The notes under the pieces: generated by a model | Seen by the model: the letters and a program-made list of their open reading frames with translations, nothing else | What the model was told of the DNA's origin: nothing | The model's database searches: none | Part shown: positions 17,688 to 26,622 of the stretch, piece by piece | How positions within the stretch are numbered: the stretch's first letter is position 1 | How the letters are laid out: each line of letters begins with the position of its first letter | Translations under genes and position numbers: made by a program | Source of the DNA: Allobosea psychrotolerans | Lineage (GTDB): Bacteria; Pseudomonadota; Alphaproteobacteria; Rhizobiales; Beijerinckiaceae | Assembly: GCF_002917105.1 (NCBI RefSeq) | Contig: NZ_PQFZ01000003.1 | Location: 153,808-217,807 of the forward strand | Length of the DNA: 64,000 bases | Reading direction: 5' to 3'

Positions 17688-18635
17688 TCAGGCCGTGCCG
17701 CGCGAGCGCAGCGCCACGGTCATGCCGGCGATGACCAGCAGCATGCCGATGCTCTCCGCCGTCGAGGGCCATTCGCCGAGCAGGGCCGCCCCAGTGAGCG
17801 CCGTGATCGCCGGGTTCAACGGCAGGAACAGGGTCGCGCGCGCCGCTCCCAGCAGCGCTACCGTCTGCGTGTAGAGAAACAGCGCCCCGACGCCGACCAG
17901 CGCGCCCTGGTAGAAGGCCTGCAGGGCAAGCGCGCCCCAGGCAACCTCGCCGAGCCGGACCGGCAGCGCCAGGGCGACGACGGGCAGGAACAGCAGCGAG
18001 AGCAGGCAGGTCGCGATGGTGACGTCGATCGCGTCCGCGCCCCAGCGTTTCGCCAGCAGCCCGAACACTGTCCACATCATCGCGGTGAGCACGAAGAGCA
18101 GGTCGCCGATCCAGGCGCTGTCATGGGCGGGGGCATGTCCCAACGCCTGCCAGGAGAAGGCGCCGATGCCCGCCAGCACCAGCGCGAGCCCGGCCAGCCT
18201 CATCCGACCCGGCCGCTCACCCGCCAGGACATAAGCGAGGATGGTGGTGAAGACCGGGATCAATCCCGGTGTGATGGTTGCCGAATGCAGCGCCGGGGCG
18301 AAGGAGGCGCCGGCGATGAGTACCAGCGAATAGGGCGCGCCGGCGAGCGCTGTCAGCACCAGAGCGCGACGCCAACCGATACGCCCGACCGGAAACGGCC
18401 GCATCCGCCGCAATGCGAAGGGCAGCAGCAGGAGCGCGGCGGTCGCAAAACGCAGGATCGTGACGTCGGCCGCCGTCAACCCATCGGCGACAGACTGGCG
18501 CGAGACCACGGCCTGGATGCCCCAGATCAGGCTGGTCGTCAGGCCGCAGGCGATGCCGAGCCAGGGCGTCCGGCCGGCGGGCGCGGCGAGGCGCGTGGCG
18601 GCGGCGAGTTGAGGCGGCGGAACGGCCTGGTTCAC
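17688..18635 (-). CDS. EamA/DMT family transporter
   Basis: A 315-aa inner-membrane protein with about ten hydrophobic segments in two EamA halves (first half TTSLIWGIQAVVSRQ, second half WIGDLLFVLTAMMWTVFGLLAKRW). GTG 18635 (MNQAVPPPQLA) gives the usual family length and has GGAAAG upstream; the frame is open to 18770. It is convergent with gpt, four bases apart. Members export amino acids or metabolites; the substrate cannot be predicted. Confidence 0.82.
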   Translation of the reverse strand: MNQAVPPPQLAAATRLAAPAGRTPWLGIACGLTTSLIWGIQAVVSRQSVADGLTAADVTILRFATAALLLLPFALRRMRPFPVGRIGWRRALVLTALAGAPYSLVLIAGASFAPALHSATITPGLIPVFTTILAYVLAGERPGRMRLAGLALVLAGIGAFSWQALGHAPAHDSAWIGDLLFVLTAMMWTVFGLLAKRWGADAIDVTIATCLLSLLFLPVVALALPVRLGEVAWGALALQAFYQGALVGVGALFLYTQTVALLGAARATLFLPLNPAITALTGAALLGEWPSTAESIGMLLVIAGMTVALRSRGTA

Positions 18636-18906
18636 GGGGTGTGCTTTCCGGGGGAGGCCGTGCGTCGCGCGCCTCTGCAAGGGTGGCGCTGCTATGCCGG
18701 CACGGCGGCCTTTGCTGCAAGGGCGCGCGCCATGGAGCGGCCCCGAGGCCGGCGCATGGCCGCTGCACACACCCGCTTGTTCAAGCCCCTTGGCTGCATG
18801 GCCGCGTGTGCAGCCATGCCTCTATGCGCAGCGCATGCCGGCCTCTAGCTTTCGCGAAACCGCGCCGCTTCGTTGCAGTGTCGCTCCTTCGACAAGGGCC
18901 AGTGCC

Positions 18907-19611
18907 ATGACCGATCTCTCCGCTTTCCCGATCACCAAGCGCTGGCCGGCCCAGCATCCCGACCGCATTCAGCTCTATTCGCTGCCGACGCCCAATGGCG
19001 TGAAGGTCTCGATCGCACTGGAAGAACTCGAACTCCCCTACGAGCCGCATCTGATCGATATCGGCAAGAACGAGACCTGGGGGCCGGAATTCCTGTCGCT
19101 GAACCCCAATGGCAAGATTCCGGCAATCATCGATCCCCACGGGCCGGGCGGAAAGCCTCTCGGACTGTGGGAGTCGGGTGCGATCCTGGTCTATCTCGCC
19201 GAGAAGACCGGTAAGCTCATCCCAAGCGATGCGGGCCTGCGCTATGAGACCCTGCAATGGGTCTTCTTCCAGATGGCGGCGGTGGGGCCGATGTTCGGCC
19301 AGCTCGGCTTCTTCCACAAATTCGCCGGCAAGGACTATGAGGACAAGCGCCCGCGCGACCGCTACGCCAATGAGAGCAAGCGCCTGCTCGGCGTGCTGGA
19401 GACCAGGCTCACCGGCCGCGACTGGATCATGGGCAAGGACTACAGCATCGCCGACATCGCCTTGCTCGGCTGGGTGCGCAACCTCGTCGGCTTCTACGGC
19501 GCGGGCGAGCTCGTCGATTACGCCAGCCTGAAGCAGGTGCCGCTGTGGCTCGAGCGTGGTCTCTCGCGGCCGGCGGTGCAGCGCGGCCTGGACAGCCCCA
19601 AGCGCGTCTGA
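18907..19611 (+). CDS. Glutathione S-transferase family protein
   Basis: A 234-aa cytosolic GST of the YfcG/Ure2-like kind. It has an N-terminal thioredoxin fold (IQLYSLPTPNGVKVSIALEE, NPNGKIPAIIDP with the cis-proline and ESGAILVYLAEK for glutathione binding) and a helical C-terminal domain (MGKDYSIADIALLGW). Such proteins often act as disulfide-bond oxidoreductases with glutathione. ATG 18907 starts at the family N-terminus; the longer upstream frame is not supported. Confidence 0.92.
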   Translation: MTDLSAFPITKRWPAQHPDRIQLYSLPTPNGVKVSIALEELELPYEPHLIDIGKNETWGPEFLSLNPNGKIPAIIDPHGPGGKPLGLWESGAILVYLAEKTGKLIPSDAGLRYETLQWVFFQMAAVGPMFGQLGFFHKFAGKDYEDKRPRDRYANESKRLLGVLETRLTGRDWIMGKDYSIADIALLGWVRNLVGFYGAGELVDYASLKQVPLWLERGLSRPAVQRGLDSPKRV

Positions 19612-19713
19612 GGGGCAAGGCTCCGGCGACCGGGTTTGCTGGCGTGGCACAACAAGCTGGAGCGATCTCCGGTCGGTTTGGATGGAGGATGGCCCCAAAG
19701 GATTTTTGGTCTT

Positions 19714-19759
19714 GCATCGGCTTGTCCCGAAAACCGGTTCCCACTTTTCGGGCCGATGC
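19714..19759. repeat. Hairpin repeat of the CCGAAAACCGGTTCCCA type, copy 1
   Basis: Outer stem GCATCGG/CCGATGC and inner stem CCCGAAAA/TTTTCGGG surround CCGGTTCCCA. It ends 15 bases before the ddl start. A related element is at 61881-61929, sharing an inner GCGAAAA...TTTTCGC stem and CCGGTTCCCA. These hairpins are common between genes in Hyphomicrobiales. Confidence 0.75.
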
Positions 19760-19774
19760 TCTAGAACGCTGGTC

Positions 19775-20902
19775 ATGACAGAGAAAATCCGAGTCGCGGT
19801 CCTCTATGGGGGCAAATCCGGGGAACATGAGGTTTCGCTGCAATCGGCGGCCTCGGTGATCCAGCATCTCGATAGGGACCGCTTCGACGTGGTCCCGATC
19901 AGCATCGACAAGCAGGGCAAGTGGCAGTGGAACGACCTGCGGCTCATTGAGGAGGCGAAGGGGCGCGCGCTGCCCATCCTCAGTGATGCCCCGGAAATGC
20001 GGCTCTCGCCTCAGGCCGACGGGCGCGCCGCGCTTCTGCCCGTGATCGGTTCCGCCACGTCGCCGCGGCCAATCGATGTGGTCTTCCCGGTGATGCACGG
20101 CCCGCTCTACGAGGATGGCGCGGTGCAGGGCGTCCTGGAGCTTGCCGGCGTCGCCTATGTCGGTTCCGGCGTGCTGAGTTCGGCGATCGGGATGGACAAG
20201 GACGTCGCCAAGCGCCTGGCCTTGTTCGCAGGACTGCCGGTGCTGCCCTATCTGGCGCTGGCGAAGCGCGACTATGAGCGCGACCCGGCTCGCTGGGCCC
20301 AGGCCGTGCGCGAGAAGCTGACGCTGCCCGTCTTCGTAAAACCCTGCAATATGGGCTCAAGCGTCGGCGTGCATAAGGTTAAGCAGTGGGACGCGCTGGA
20401 TGCGGCGCTGCGCGACGCCTTCCTCTACGACGTCAAGGTGTTGGTCGAGCAGGGCATCGATGTTCGCGAGATCGAGGTGGCGGTGCTCGAGGGCGAGCCG
20501 CTGTTCGTGAGCGTGGCGAGCGAGATCAACGCCAACCCCAAGCATGAATTTTATTCCTACGAGGCCAAATACCTCGATCAGGACGGCGCGACCGTCGACC
20601 TGCCGGCCAAGCTCGACGCGGCGCAGATGGAGCGGGTCAGGCAGCTCGCGAATGACGCCTTCGTCGCGCTCGAATGCAGCGGTCTGGCGCGGGTGGATTT
20701 CTTCCTCGACCGCAAGGGCGGTGACTTCTACTTCAACGAAATCAACACCTTGCCGGGCTTCACCTCGATCAGCATGTATCCCAAGATGATGGAGGCCTCC
20801 GGGCTGCCCTACCGAGAGCTGCTGAGCCGCCTGATCGAGCTCGCCTTGGAGAAGCAGGCGCGCAAGCATGGGCTGAAGACCGACTATCAGGACCAGCTCT
20901 GA
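19775..20902 (+). CDS. ddl: D-alanine--D-alanine ligase
   Basis: A 375-aa ATP-grasp ligase making D-Ala-D-Ala for peptidoglycan. Motifs: [17 protein letters not shown] at the N-terminus, [21 protein letters not shown]-binding [26 protein letters not shown] and [19 protein letters not shown]. Length fits the DdlA type, and it is not in a cell-wall gene cluster here. ATG 19775 follows directly after a hairpin repeat. A short GC hairpin at 20919-20939 after its stop may terminate transcription. Confidence 0.95.
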   Translation: MTEKIRVAVLYGGKSGEHEVSLQSAASVIQHLDRDRFDVVPISIDKQGKWQWNDLRLIEEAKGRALPILSDAPEMRLSPQADGRAALLPVIGSATSPRPIDVVFPVMHGPLYEDGAVQGVLELAGVAYVGSGVLSSAIGMDKDVAKRLALFAGLPVLPYLALAKRDYERDPARWAQAVREKLTLPVFVKPCNMGSSVGVHKVKQWDALDAALRDAFLYDVKVLVEQGIDVREIEVAVLEGEPLFVSVASEINANPKHEFYSYEAKYLDQDGATVDLPAKLDAAQMERVRQLANDAFVALECSGLARVDFFLDRKGGDFYFNEINTLPGFTSISMYPKMMEASGLPYRELLSRLIELALEKQARKHGLKTDYQDQL

Positions 20903-20918
20903 GGCGGCGCGGCTGCCG

Positions 20919-21175
20919 TGCTCGGGCCTGACCCGAGCATCTCTGAAACCAGTGCCATCGGGTCCTGAGATTCTCGGATCTTCGCTTCGCTGCGTCCGAG
21001 AATGACGCGCCCTCCCGTCATGGCTGCCTTTGTGGCGACTATTCACGCCTTCGCGGGCCGAAGGCTGTGTTCAAGACGTGGATGCTCGGGACACGCGCGA
21101 GCATGACGGAAAATGTGCGTCATTCGGCAAAGGCAGGTACCTCCGGGCCGAGATGCTCGGGACAAGCCCCAGCAT
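20919..21175. repeat. Run of REP-like short hairpins between ddl and marR
   Basis: Four small hairpins follow in a row: TGCTCGGG-CCTGA-CCCGAGCA (20919-20939), ATTCTCGGA/TCCGAGAAT (20970-21003), ATGCTCG/CGAGCAT (21082-21104) and ATGCTCGGG..AGCAT (21153-21175). Three of them are followed by GACG. No gene is seen in 20903-21278. The first may serve as the ddl terminator. Confidence 0.7.
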
Positions 21176-21278
21176 GACGCAGCCGACGCACCGCCCTGGC
21201 GGCATGGCTGCCCTGCGCTGCGGTCTGCGACAAAGCGTGTCGCGCCCGTTGGAAGTCCTAGGCGTCAATATTATAAGC

Positions 21279-21785
21279 ATGCCTATGAACAGCATGCCTA
21301 ACGACCCGACGGGGCAGCCGCCTCCGTCCATCGGTTTCCTCCTGCACGATGTGGCGCGTTTGCTGCGGAAGCGTTTCGAGCAACATGGCCGGGCGCACAG
21401 CCTCGGCCTGACGCGCTCGCAATGGCAGGTGCTCGCCTATCTCACCCATAATGAGGGCATTCAGCAGGGCGGGCTCGCCGAATTGCTGGAGGTCGAGCCG
21501 ATCACGCTCGGGCGCATCGTCGACAAGCTCGAGGCCTGCGGCCTGGTCGAGCGTCGCGCGCATGCGACAGACCGGCGGATCTGGCGGCTCTTCCTCACCG
21601 AGAAGGCCGCACCGAAGCTCGCCGAGATGCGCGGGATCGGCGAGATCACCCGGGCGGAAGCCTTCGGCGACATCTCGGATGCCGAGCGCGAACATCTTCT
21701 CGCCCTTCTGGGAGCGATGAAATCGAATCTGACCGCCGCCTGCAGCAGCACGCCGCGTGCGGAAAAGCAGACCAGCCATGGATGA
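21279..21785 (+). CDS. MarR family transcriptional regulator
   Basis: A 168-aa winged-helix regulator: LGLTRSQWQVLAYL, then GGLAELLEVEPITLGRIVDKLEACGLVERRAHATDRR, the recognition helix and wing typical of MarR, then FLTEKAAPKL. Three in-frame ATGs (21279, 21285, 21294) are possible starts and none has a clear Shine-Dalgarno site. The stop overlaps the start of the emrA-like gene, so it heads an efflux operon it probably represses in response to a toxic compound. Confidence 0.9.
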   Translation: MPMNSMPNDPTGQPPPSIGFLLHDVARLLRKRFEQHGRAHSLGLTRSQWQVLAYLTHNEGIQQGGLAELLEVEPITLGRIVDKLEACGLVERRAHATDRRIWRLFLTEKAAPKLAEMRGIGEITRAEAFGDISDAEREHLLALLGAMKSNLTAACSSTPRAEKQTSHG

Positions 21786-23013
21786 AGCAGCCATGAAGTC
21801 CGAATCCCAGGCCAATGACGAACCGACGCCGGCCAGCAACGTGACCGAGATCCGCCGCGCCGCGAGCAAGCTCGCCCCCTCGGCCGAGGCGACGCCTCAG
21901 GCGGAGGCGCCGGCCAGCAAGGTCGTCGCCGCGAAACGGGCCGGCACCCGGCGGCGGGTGCTGTTTGCGCTGCTGCCCGTCGCGCTGGTCGTCGGCGGTT
22001 ATGTCTATGTTGTCGGCGGGCAAGTCATGTCGACCGAGAACGCCTATGTTCAGGCCGATATCGTCGGCCTCTCGACCGATGTCGCCGGCATCGTCAGTGA
22101 CATCGAGGTTCACGACAATCAGGTCGTGAAGGCCGGCGACGTCCTGTTCACGCTCGACGACCAGCAGTTCCGCCTCGCTCTCGACCGGGCGGATGCCCAG
22201 ATCGGCATCGTCAAGAACGACATCGCCGCGCTGCAGGCGAGCTACAAGGGCGTGCAGAGCCAGATCGTTCAGGCGAAGATCGATATCGATTTCTATATGG
22301 TGGCGTTCAAGCGCCAGCAGGATCTGGCGACGAAGTCCTATGCCTCGCAGGCGATCTTCGATCAGGCGAAACACGATCTTGACGGCGCGGTCCAGAAACT
22401 CGCCTTGCTCCAGACCCAGCTGGCCGGGATCGCCGCCAGTCTCAATGGCGACCCCGAGGCGCCTGCAACCGACCACCCCCGCTACAAGGACGCCGTCGCC
22501 GCGCGCGGCGAGGCCGCCCGCCAATTGGCCCATACGGTGGTCAGGGCGCCGATGGACGGCATCGTGACGAATGTGCCCTCCCTGCAGAAGGGGCAGTATC
22601 TCGCTGCGGCGACGAATGCCTTCAGCCTGGTCTCGACCGACCATGTCTGGATCCAGGCGAGCCCCAAGGAAACCGAACTCACCTGGGTGCGCCCGGGACA
22701 GAAGGCGACGGTCGCGGTCGATAGCTATCCGGGCCAGGACTGGACCGGCGTCGTCGACAGCATCAGCCCGGCCTCGGCGGCGAGCTTCTCGCTGCTGCCC
22801 GCCCAGAACACCAGCGGCAACTGGGTCAAGGTCGTCCAGCGCATCGCCATGCGCGTGCGCATCGAAACCCCGGCGGACAAGCCGCAATTGCGCGCCGGCA
22901 TGAGCGTGGTGCTCGACATCGACACCGGCCATGCGCGCGGGCTGCCAAGCTTCGTCTCCTGGTCGTTTGGCAAGTCCCGGCCGTTCGAAAAGTCAGAGCC
23001 GCGCCATGGCTGA
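21778..23013 (+). CDS. HlyD/EmrA family efflux adaptor subunit
   Basis: A 411-aa periplasmic adaptor with one N-terminal membrane anchor (RRVLFALLPVALVVGGYVYV). A lipoyl-like half (STENAYVQADIVGLSTDVAGIVSDIEVHDNQVVKAGDVLF), a coiled-coil middle and a returning barrel domain (VRAPMDGIVTNV...WIQASPKETELTWVRPGQ) follow. This is the EmrA pattern. ATG 21778 overlaps the marR stop by 8 bases, with another in-frame ATG at 21793. It couples the MFS pump encoded next to an outer-membrane channel, which is not encoded here. Confidence 0.92.
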   Translation: MDEAAMKSESQANDEPTPASNVTEIRRAASKLAPSAEATPQAEAPASKVVAAKRAGTRRRVLFALLPVALVVGGYVYVVGGQVMSTENAYVQADIVGLSTDVAGIVSDIEVHDNQVVKAGDVLFTLDDQQFRLALDRADAQIGIVKNDIAALQASYKGVQSQIVQAKIDIDFYMVAFKRQQDLATKSYASQAIFDQAKHDLDGAVQKLALLQTQLAGIAASLNGDPEAPATDHPRYKDAVAARGEAARQLAHTVVRAPMDGIVTNVPSLQKGQYLAAATNAFSLVSTDHVWIQASPKETELTWVRPGQKATVAVDSYPGQDWTGVVDSISPASAASFSLLPAQNTSGNWVKVVQRIAMRVRIETPADKPQLRAGMSVVLDIDTGHARGLPSFVSWSFGKSRPFEKSEPRHG

Positions 23014-24556
23014 TGCCGCCGGGCCGGCGTTCGTCCGCGTCGCCAATCGCGGCGCGATCACCGCCTGCGTGATCCTTTCCGTGGTCATGCAGGCGCTCGA
23101 CACGACGATCGCCAATGTCGCGCTGCCCTATATCCAGGGCAGCGTCTCGGCGAGCGCGGACCAGATCAACTGGGTCCTGACCTCCTATATCGTCGCAGCC
23201 GCGATCATGACGCCGCCCTCTGGCTTCCTGGCTGCGCGCTTCGGTCGCAAGCGCGTGCTCTCGGCCGCGATCGTCGGCTTTGTCGTGGCCTCGATGCTGT
23301 GCGGCGCGGCCCAGTCGCTGTCGCAGATCGTCGGCTTCCGCCTGCTGCAGGGCTTCTTCGGCGCGGCGCTGGTGCCGATCTCCCAGGGCATCCTGCTCGA
23401 TATCTATACGCCCGAGGAACGCGGCTCGGCGATGGCGCTGTTTGGCGTCTCGGTGATGGTCGGCCCGGTGCTCGGCCCGGTGATCGGCGGCTGGCTGACC
23501 GAGAACATCTCCTGGCGCTGGGTCTTCTACATCAACCTGCCGCTCGGCGCGCTCGCCTTCACGGGCGTTGCGATCTACCTCAAAGAAACCGCCACCAACG
23601 CCGTCGCGAAGCTCGACTGGATCGGCTTCGGGGCGCTCAGCCTCGGCATCGCCTCTCTGCAGATCTTTCTCGATCGCGGCGCGCAGCTCGACTGGTTCGA
23701 TTCCGGCGAGATCATCATCGAGGCCGCGGTCTGCGCCGCGGCCTTCTACATCCTCGTGGTTCACACCTTCACGGCGCAGAACTCGTTCATCAAGCCGCGC
23801 CTGTTCCTCGACCGGAATTTCAGCGTCGGCCTGATCTTCATTTTCGTCGTCGGAATCACCTATCTCGCCTCGATGGCGTTGATGACGCCCTATCTGCAGA
23901 CGCTGATGGGCTATCCGGTCGTCACCGCCGGCGTCGTCATGGGGCCGCGCGGGCTTGGCACCATGGTCTGCATGTTCGTCGTCGGTCGCATGATCGGCAA
24001 GGTCGATATCCGCCTGCTGCTGACGGCCGGCCTCGGCGTCAGCGCCTGGGCGATGTACGACATGTCCGGCTGGACGCCCGATGTCTCGCAGACCACGATC
24101 ATGGTCACGGGCTTCATCCAGGGCGCCGGGCTGGGCCTGTTGTTCGTGCCGCTGACGACGGTGACCTTCGCGACCTTGCCGGCGCAGTTCCGCGGCGACG
24201 GCACGGGCCTCTACAACCTGTCGCGCAATATCGGCTCCAGCGTCGGCATTTCCTTCGTTGCCTATCTCCTGACCCGCAACACGCAGGTGAACCATGCGGA
24301 GATATCCAACTACGTCACCGCGTATAACCGCGTCTTCGAGAATCCGGCGATCAAGCAGGCCTGGGATCCGCTGAAGCTCGCCGGCCGCGCCGCGCTCGAC
24401 GAAATGGTCACCAAGCAAGCCACGGTCATCGCCTATATCGACGACTTCAAGCTGCTGATGCTCTTGTGCCTGGCCGCGATCCCGCTGGTCATCCTGCTGC
24501 GCAGCCCGAAGCGGCAGGAGGCTCCCGGCGACGATCATGCGATGGTGATGGAGTAG
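23006..24556 (+). CDS. DHA2 family MFS drug transporter, EmrB-like
   Basis: A 516-aa 14-helix major facilitator. It has LDTTIANVALPYIQG in helix 1 (motif D1), the loop motif GFLAARFGRKRVL (motif A) and GPVLGPVIGGWLTENISWRWVFYINLPLG (motif C), all diagnostic for EmrB/QacA-type proton-driven drug exporters. ATG 23006 overlaps the emrA-like stop by 8 bases. It closes a marR-emrA-emrB operon likely exporting hydrophobic toxicants. Confidence 0.93.
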   Translation: MADAAGPAFVRVANRGAITACVILSVVMQALDTTIANVALPYIQGSVSASADQINWVLTSYIVAAAIMTPPSGFLAARFGRKRVLSAAIVGFVVASMLCGAAQSLSQIVGFRLLQGFFGAALVPISQGILLDIYTPEERGSAMALFGVSVMVGPVLGPVIGGWLTENISWRWVFYINLPLGALAFTGVAIYLKETATNAVAKLDWIGFGALSLGIASLQIFLDRGAQLDWFDSGEIIIEAAVCAAAFYILVVHTFTAQNSFIKPRLFLDRNFSVGLIFIFVVGITYLASMALMTPYLQTLMGYPVVTAGVVMGPRGLGTMVCMFVVGRMIGKVDIRLLLTAGLGVSAWAMYDMSGWTPDVSQTTIMVTGFIQGAGLGLLFVPLTTVTFATLPAQFRGDGTGLYNLSRNIGSSVGISFVAYLLTRNTQVNHAEISNYVTAYNRVFENPAIKQAWDPLKLAGRAALDEMVTKQATVIAYIDDFKLLMLLCLAAIPLVILLRSPKRQEAPGDDHAMVME

Positions 24557-24645
24557 CCGTCCGCCTCCTGGGAGCTAACAAAGGCTTAATCCACCGCGCA
24601 CTAGCATGGCGTCCTGAGCGGATACTCAGTTGAAAGAGCCTGATC

Positions 24646-26508
24646 GTGCGCGACCACCCCTTGCCGGAACCTGAGCCGGCGCGTTCCGCGGCCTGGCGAG
24701 AGACCGGCATCGTCACGGCGCAGCGCGACGGCGAACTGGCTTGCCTGCTGGAGCGGGTCGTGCGGTTGCAGCGGGAGGTGGAGGAGAAATCCCGGCTCCT
24801 GCGCGAGCGCGACGAGCAACTGGCGCATAGCAAGAAGATCTTCGATCGCTCCTCCGAAGCTGCGAAAATCGGCGTCTGGGAATGTGATCTGACCGATGCC
24901 GATTCCTTGCGCTGGACCGACGCCGTCTACGATCTCTTCGAGCTCCCGCGCGGCTCCAAGCTCGACCGGTCCAGAATCGTCGAGATGTACGACCCGGAGT
25001 CGCGCGTCGCGATGCAGACCCTGCGCAGCAAGGCGATTCGCGAGCAGGGCGGATTCACGCTCGACGCCAAGATCACGACCGCGCTCGGCAAGGAGCGCTG
25101 GATGCGGCTCACCGCCGATGTCGAGAGCGAGAACGGTGTCGCGGTGCGCATCTTCGGCATGAAGCAGGACATCACCGAGGAGCGGGCGCTCTGGGACAAG
25201 ACGCGGTTCCTGGCGGAAATCGACCTCATGACCGGGCTCGCCAATCGCAGCCAGTTCCAGGCGATCCTGTCCGGCCAGAAGGGAGAGCCTGCCGGCCCGC
25301 TCCTGCTCGTCGATCTCGATGGCTTCAAGCAGGTCAACGACACCTTCGGCCATGGGCTCGGCGACGAATGCCTGAAGCAGGTCGCGCTGCGCCTGCGCGG
25401 CATCTGCGTCGAGGCGCGATTGGTGGCCCGGATCGGCGGCGACGAGTTTGCGGTGCTGATGGGCGCGGCCGCCGATCGACTGGCGGCCGAGGCTCTGACC
25501 GAGCGCATCCTCGACGCCTTGCGTCGCCCGATCGCCTGGGGCGCGCATGTCTTCCAGCTTGGCGCGTCGGTGGGGATCGCGATCCCGCAAGGCTTCGACG
25601 CTTCAAGTTCGGCTGAGCTGTTCAGCCATGCCGACATCGCGCTCTATGCAGCCAAGGCAGCCGGCAAGAACACGTTCAGGGTCTTCGATCCGCAGATGAA
25701 GAGCGAGGGCGAGCGGCGCTTCGAGACCGTCCGCGATATCGGCCGCGCCCTGATCGAGAACCAGCTCGAATTGTACTATCAGCCCAAGCTGCGGCTCTCC
25801 GACCAGAGCCTGTCGGGTTTCGAGGCGCTTTTGCGCCGGCGCATGCCTGATGGGCGGGTGGTCGCGGCGGGGGCCTTCCAGGCGGCCCTGAACGATCCCG
25901 ACCTTTCGGCGCGGCTGGGCAAATGGGTGGTCGAGAAGGCCTTGCGCCAGGCCGGGCTCTGGCATCGCGCCGGCTTCGATTTCGGCAGCCTCGCGATCAA
26001 TCTCAGCGCCTCGCAGCTCCATGACCATCATTTCGCGGAGACGCTGATCGAGCGCGTCGCCGAGCAGGGCCTGACGCCCGGCATGATCGAGATCGAGGTG
26101 ACCGAGGGCGTCTTCCTCGACGACGAATCCGGCCCGGTGAAGCGCATCCTCGAGCGCCTGAAGCAGAGCGGCATGCGCGTCGCGCTCGATGATTTCGGAA
26201 CCGGCTACGCCTCGCTCGTGCATCTGCGCAGCTATCCGATCGATGTCATCAAGATCGACAAATCCTTCGTGCAGCGTTTCCTCAGCTCGACGCAGGATCG
26301 CGCCATCCTGGAGACGATCCTGCGCCTGGGGGCGAGCCTGGGCATGGACATTGTCGCCGAGGGCATCGAGACGGCGGCGCAATTGCAGGCGCTGAAGGCG
26401 CTGGGCTGCCCGTTCGGCCAGGGCTTCCTGTTCTCGCCGGCAGTTCCCGCTTCGCACGCCATCGACTGGCTGCTGCCGGTAGGCTGCCGCCAGATCCGCG
26501 TGGCCTGA
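24646..26508 (+). CDS. PAS-GGDEF-EAL cyclic-di-GMP turnover protein
   Basis: A 620-aa soluble signalling protein. A coiled-coil N-terminus (about residues 35-65) leads into a PAS-like domain (AKIGVWECDLTDADSLRWTD onward), a GGDEF domain with intact GGDEF at about 264-268, and an EAL domain with FEALLR (about 391), NLSASQL, DDFGTGYASL and AEGIET. Both active sites look intact, so it could make or degrade c-di-GMP. The usual RxxD inhibitory site before GGDEF is absent (ARLVARIGGDEF). The start is GTG 24646 with GAAAGAG upstream. No membrane segments. Confidence 0.92.
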   Translation: MRDHPLPEPEPARSAAWRETGIVTAQRDGELACLLERVVRLQREVEEKSRLLRERDEQLAHSKKIFDRSSEAAKIGVWECDLTDADSLRWTDAVYDLFELPRGSKLDRSRIVEMYDPESRVAMQTLRSKAIREQGGFTLDAKITTALGKERWMRLTADVESENGVAVRIFGMKQDITEERALWDKTRFLAEIDLMTGLANRSQFQAILSGQKGEPAGPLLLVDLDGFKQVNDTFGHGLGDECLKQVALRLRGICVEARLVARIGGDEFAVLMGAAADRLAAEALTERILDALRRPIAWGAHVFQLGASVGIAIPQGFDASSSAELFSHADIALYAAKAAGKNTFRVFDPQMKSEGERRFETVRDIGRALIENQLELYYQPKLRLSDQSLSGFEALLRRRMPDGRVVAAGAFQAALNDPDLSARLGKWVVEKALRQAGLWHRAGFDFGSLAINLSASQLHDHHFAETLIERVAEQGLTPGMIEIEVTEGVFLDDESGPVKRILERLKQSGMRVALDDFGTGYASLVHLRSYPIDVIKIDKSFVQRFLSSTQDRAILETILRLGASLGMDIVAEGIETAAQLQALKALGCPFGQGFLFSPAVPASHAIDWLLPVGCRQIRVA

Positions 26509-26520
26509 TCTTCGTCCTGG

Positions 26521-26584
26521 TCTTGCATCCGAGGCGTCTCGCATCTGAGGCGTCTCGCATCTAAGGCGTCTTGCATCCGAGGTC
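26521..26584. repeat. Tandem repeat, four units of 16 bp
   Basis: Units at 26521, 26537, 26553 and 26569 follow the pattern TCTYGCATCYGAGGCG, with only 1-3 differences between units and no spacer. The array lies in the 114-bp gap between the GGDEF-EAL gene stop (26508) and the PEP carboxylase start (26623). Confidence 0.95.
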
Positions 26585-26622
26585 CAAAACTTGCCTGCTC
26601 CATCCCTGAGGGGGAGCGGGCG

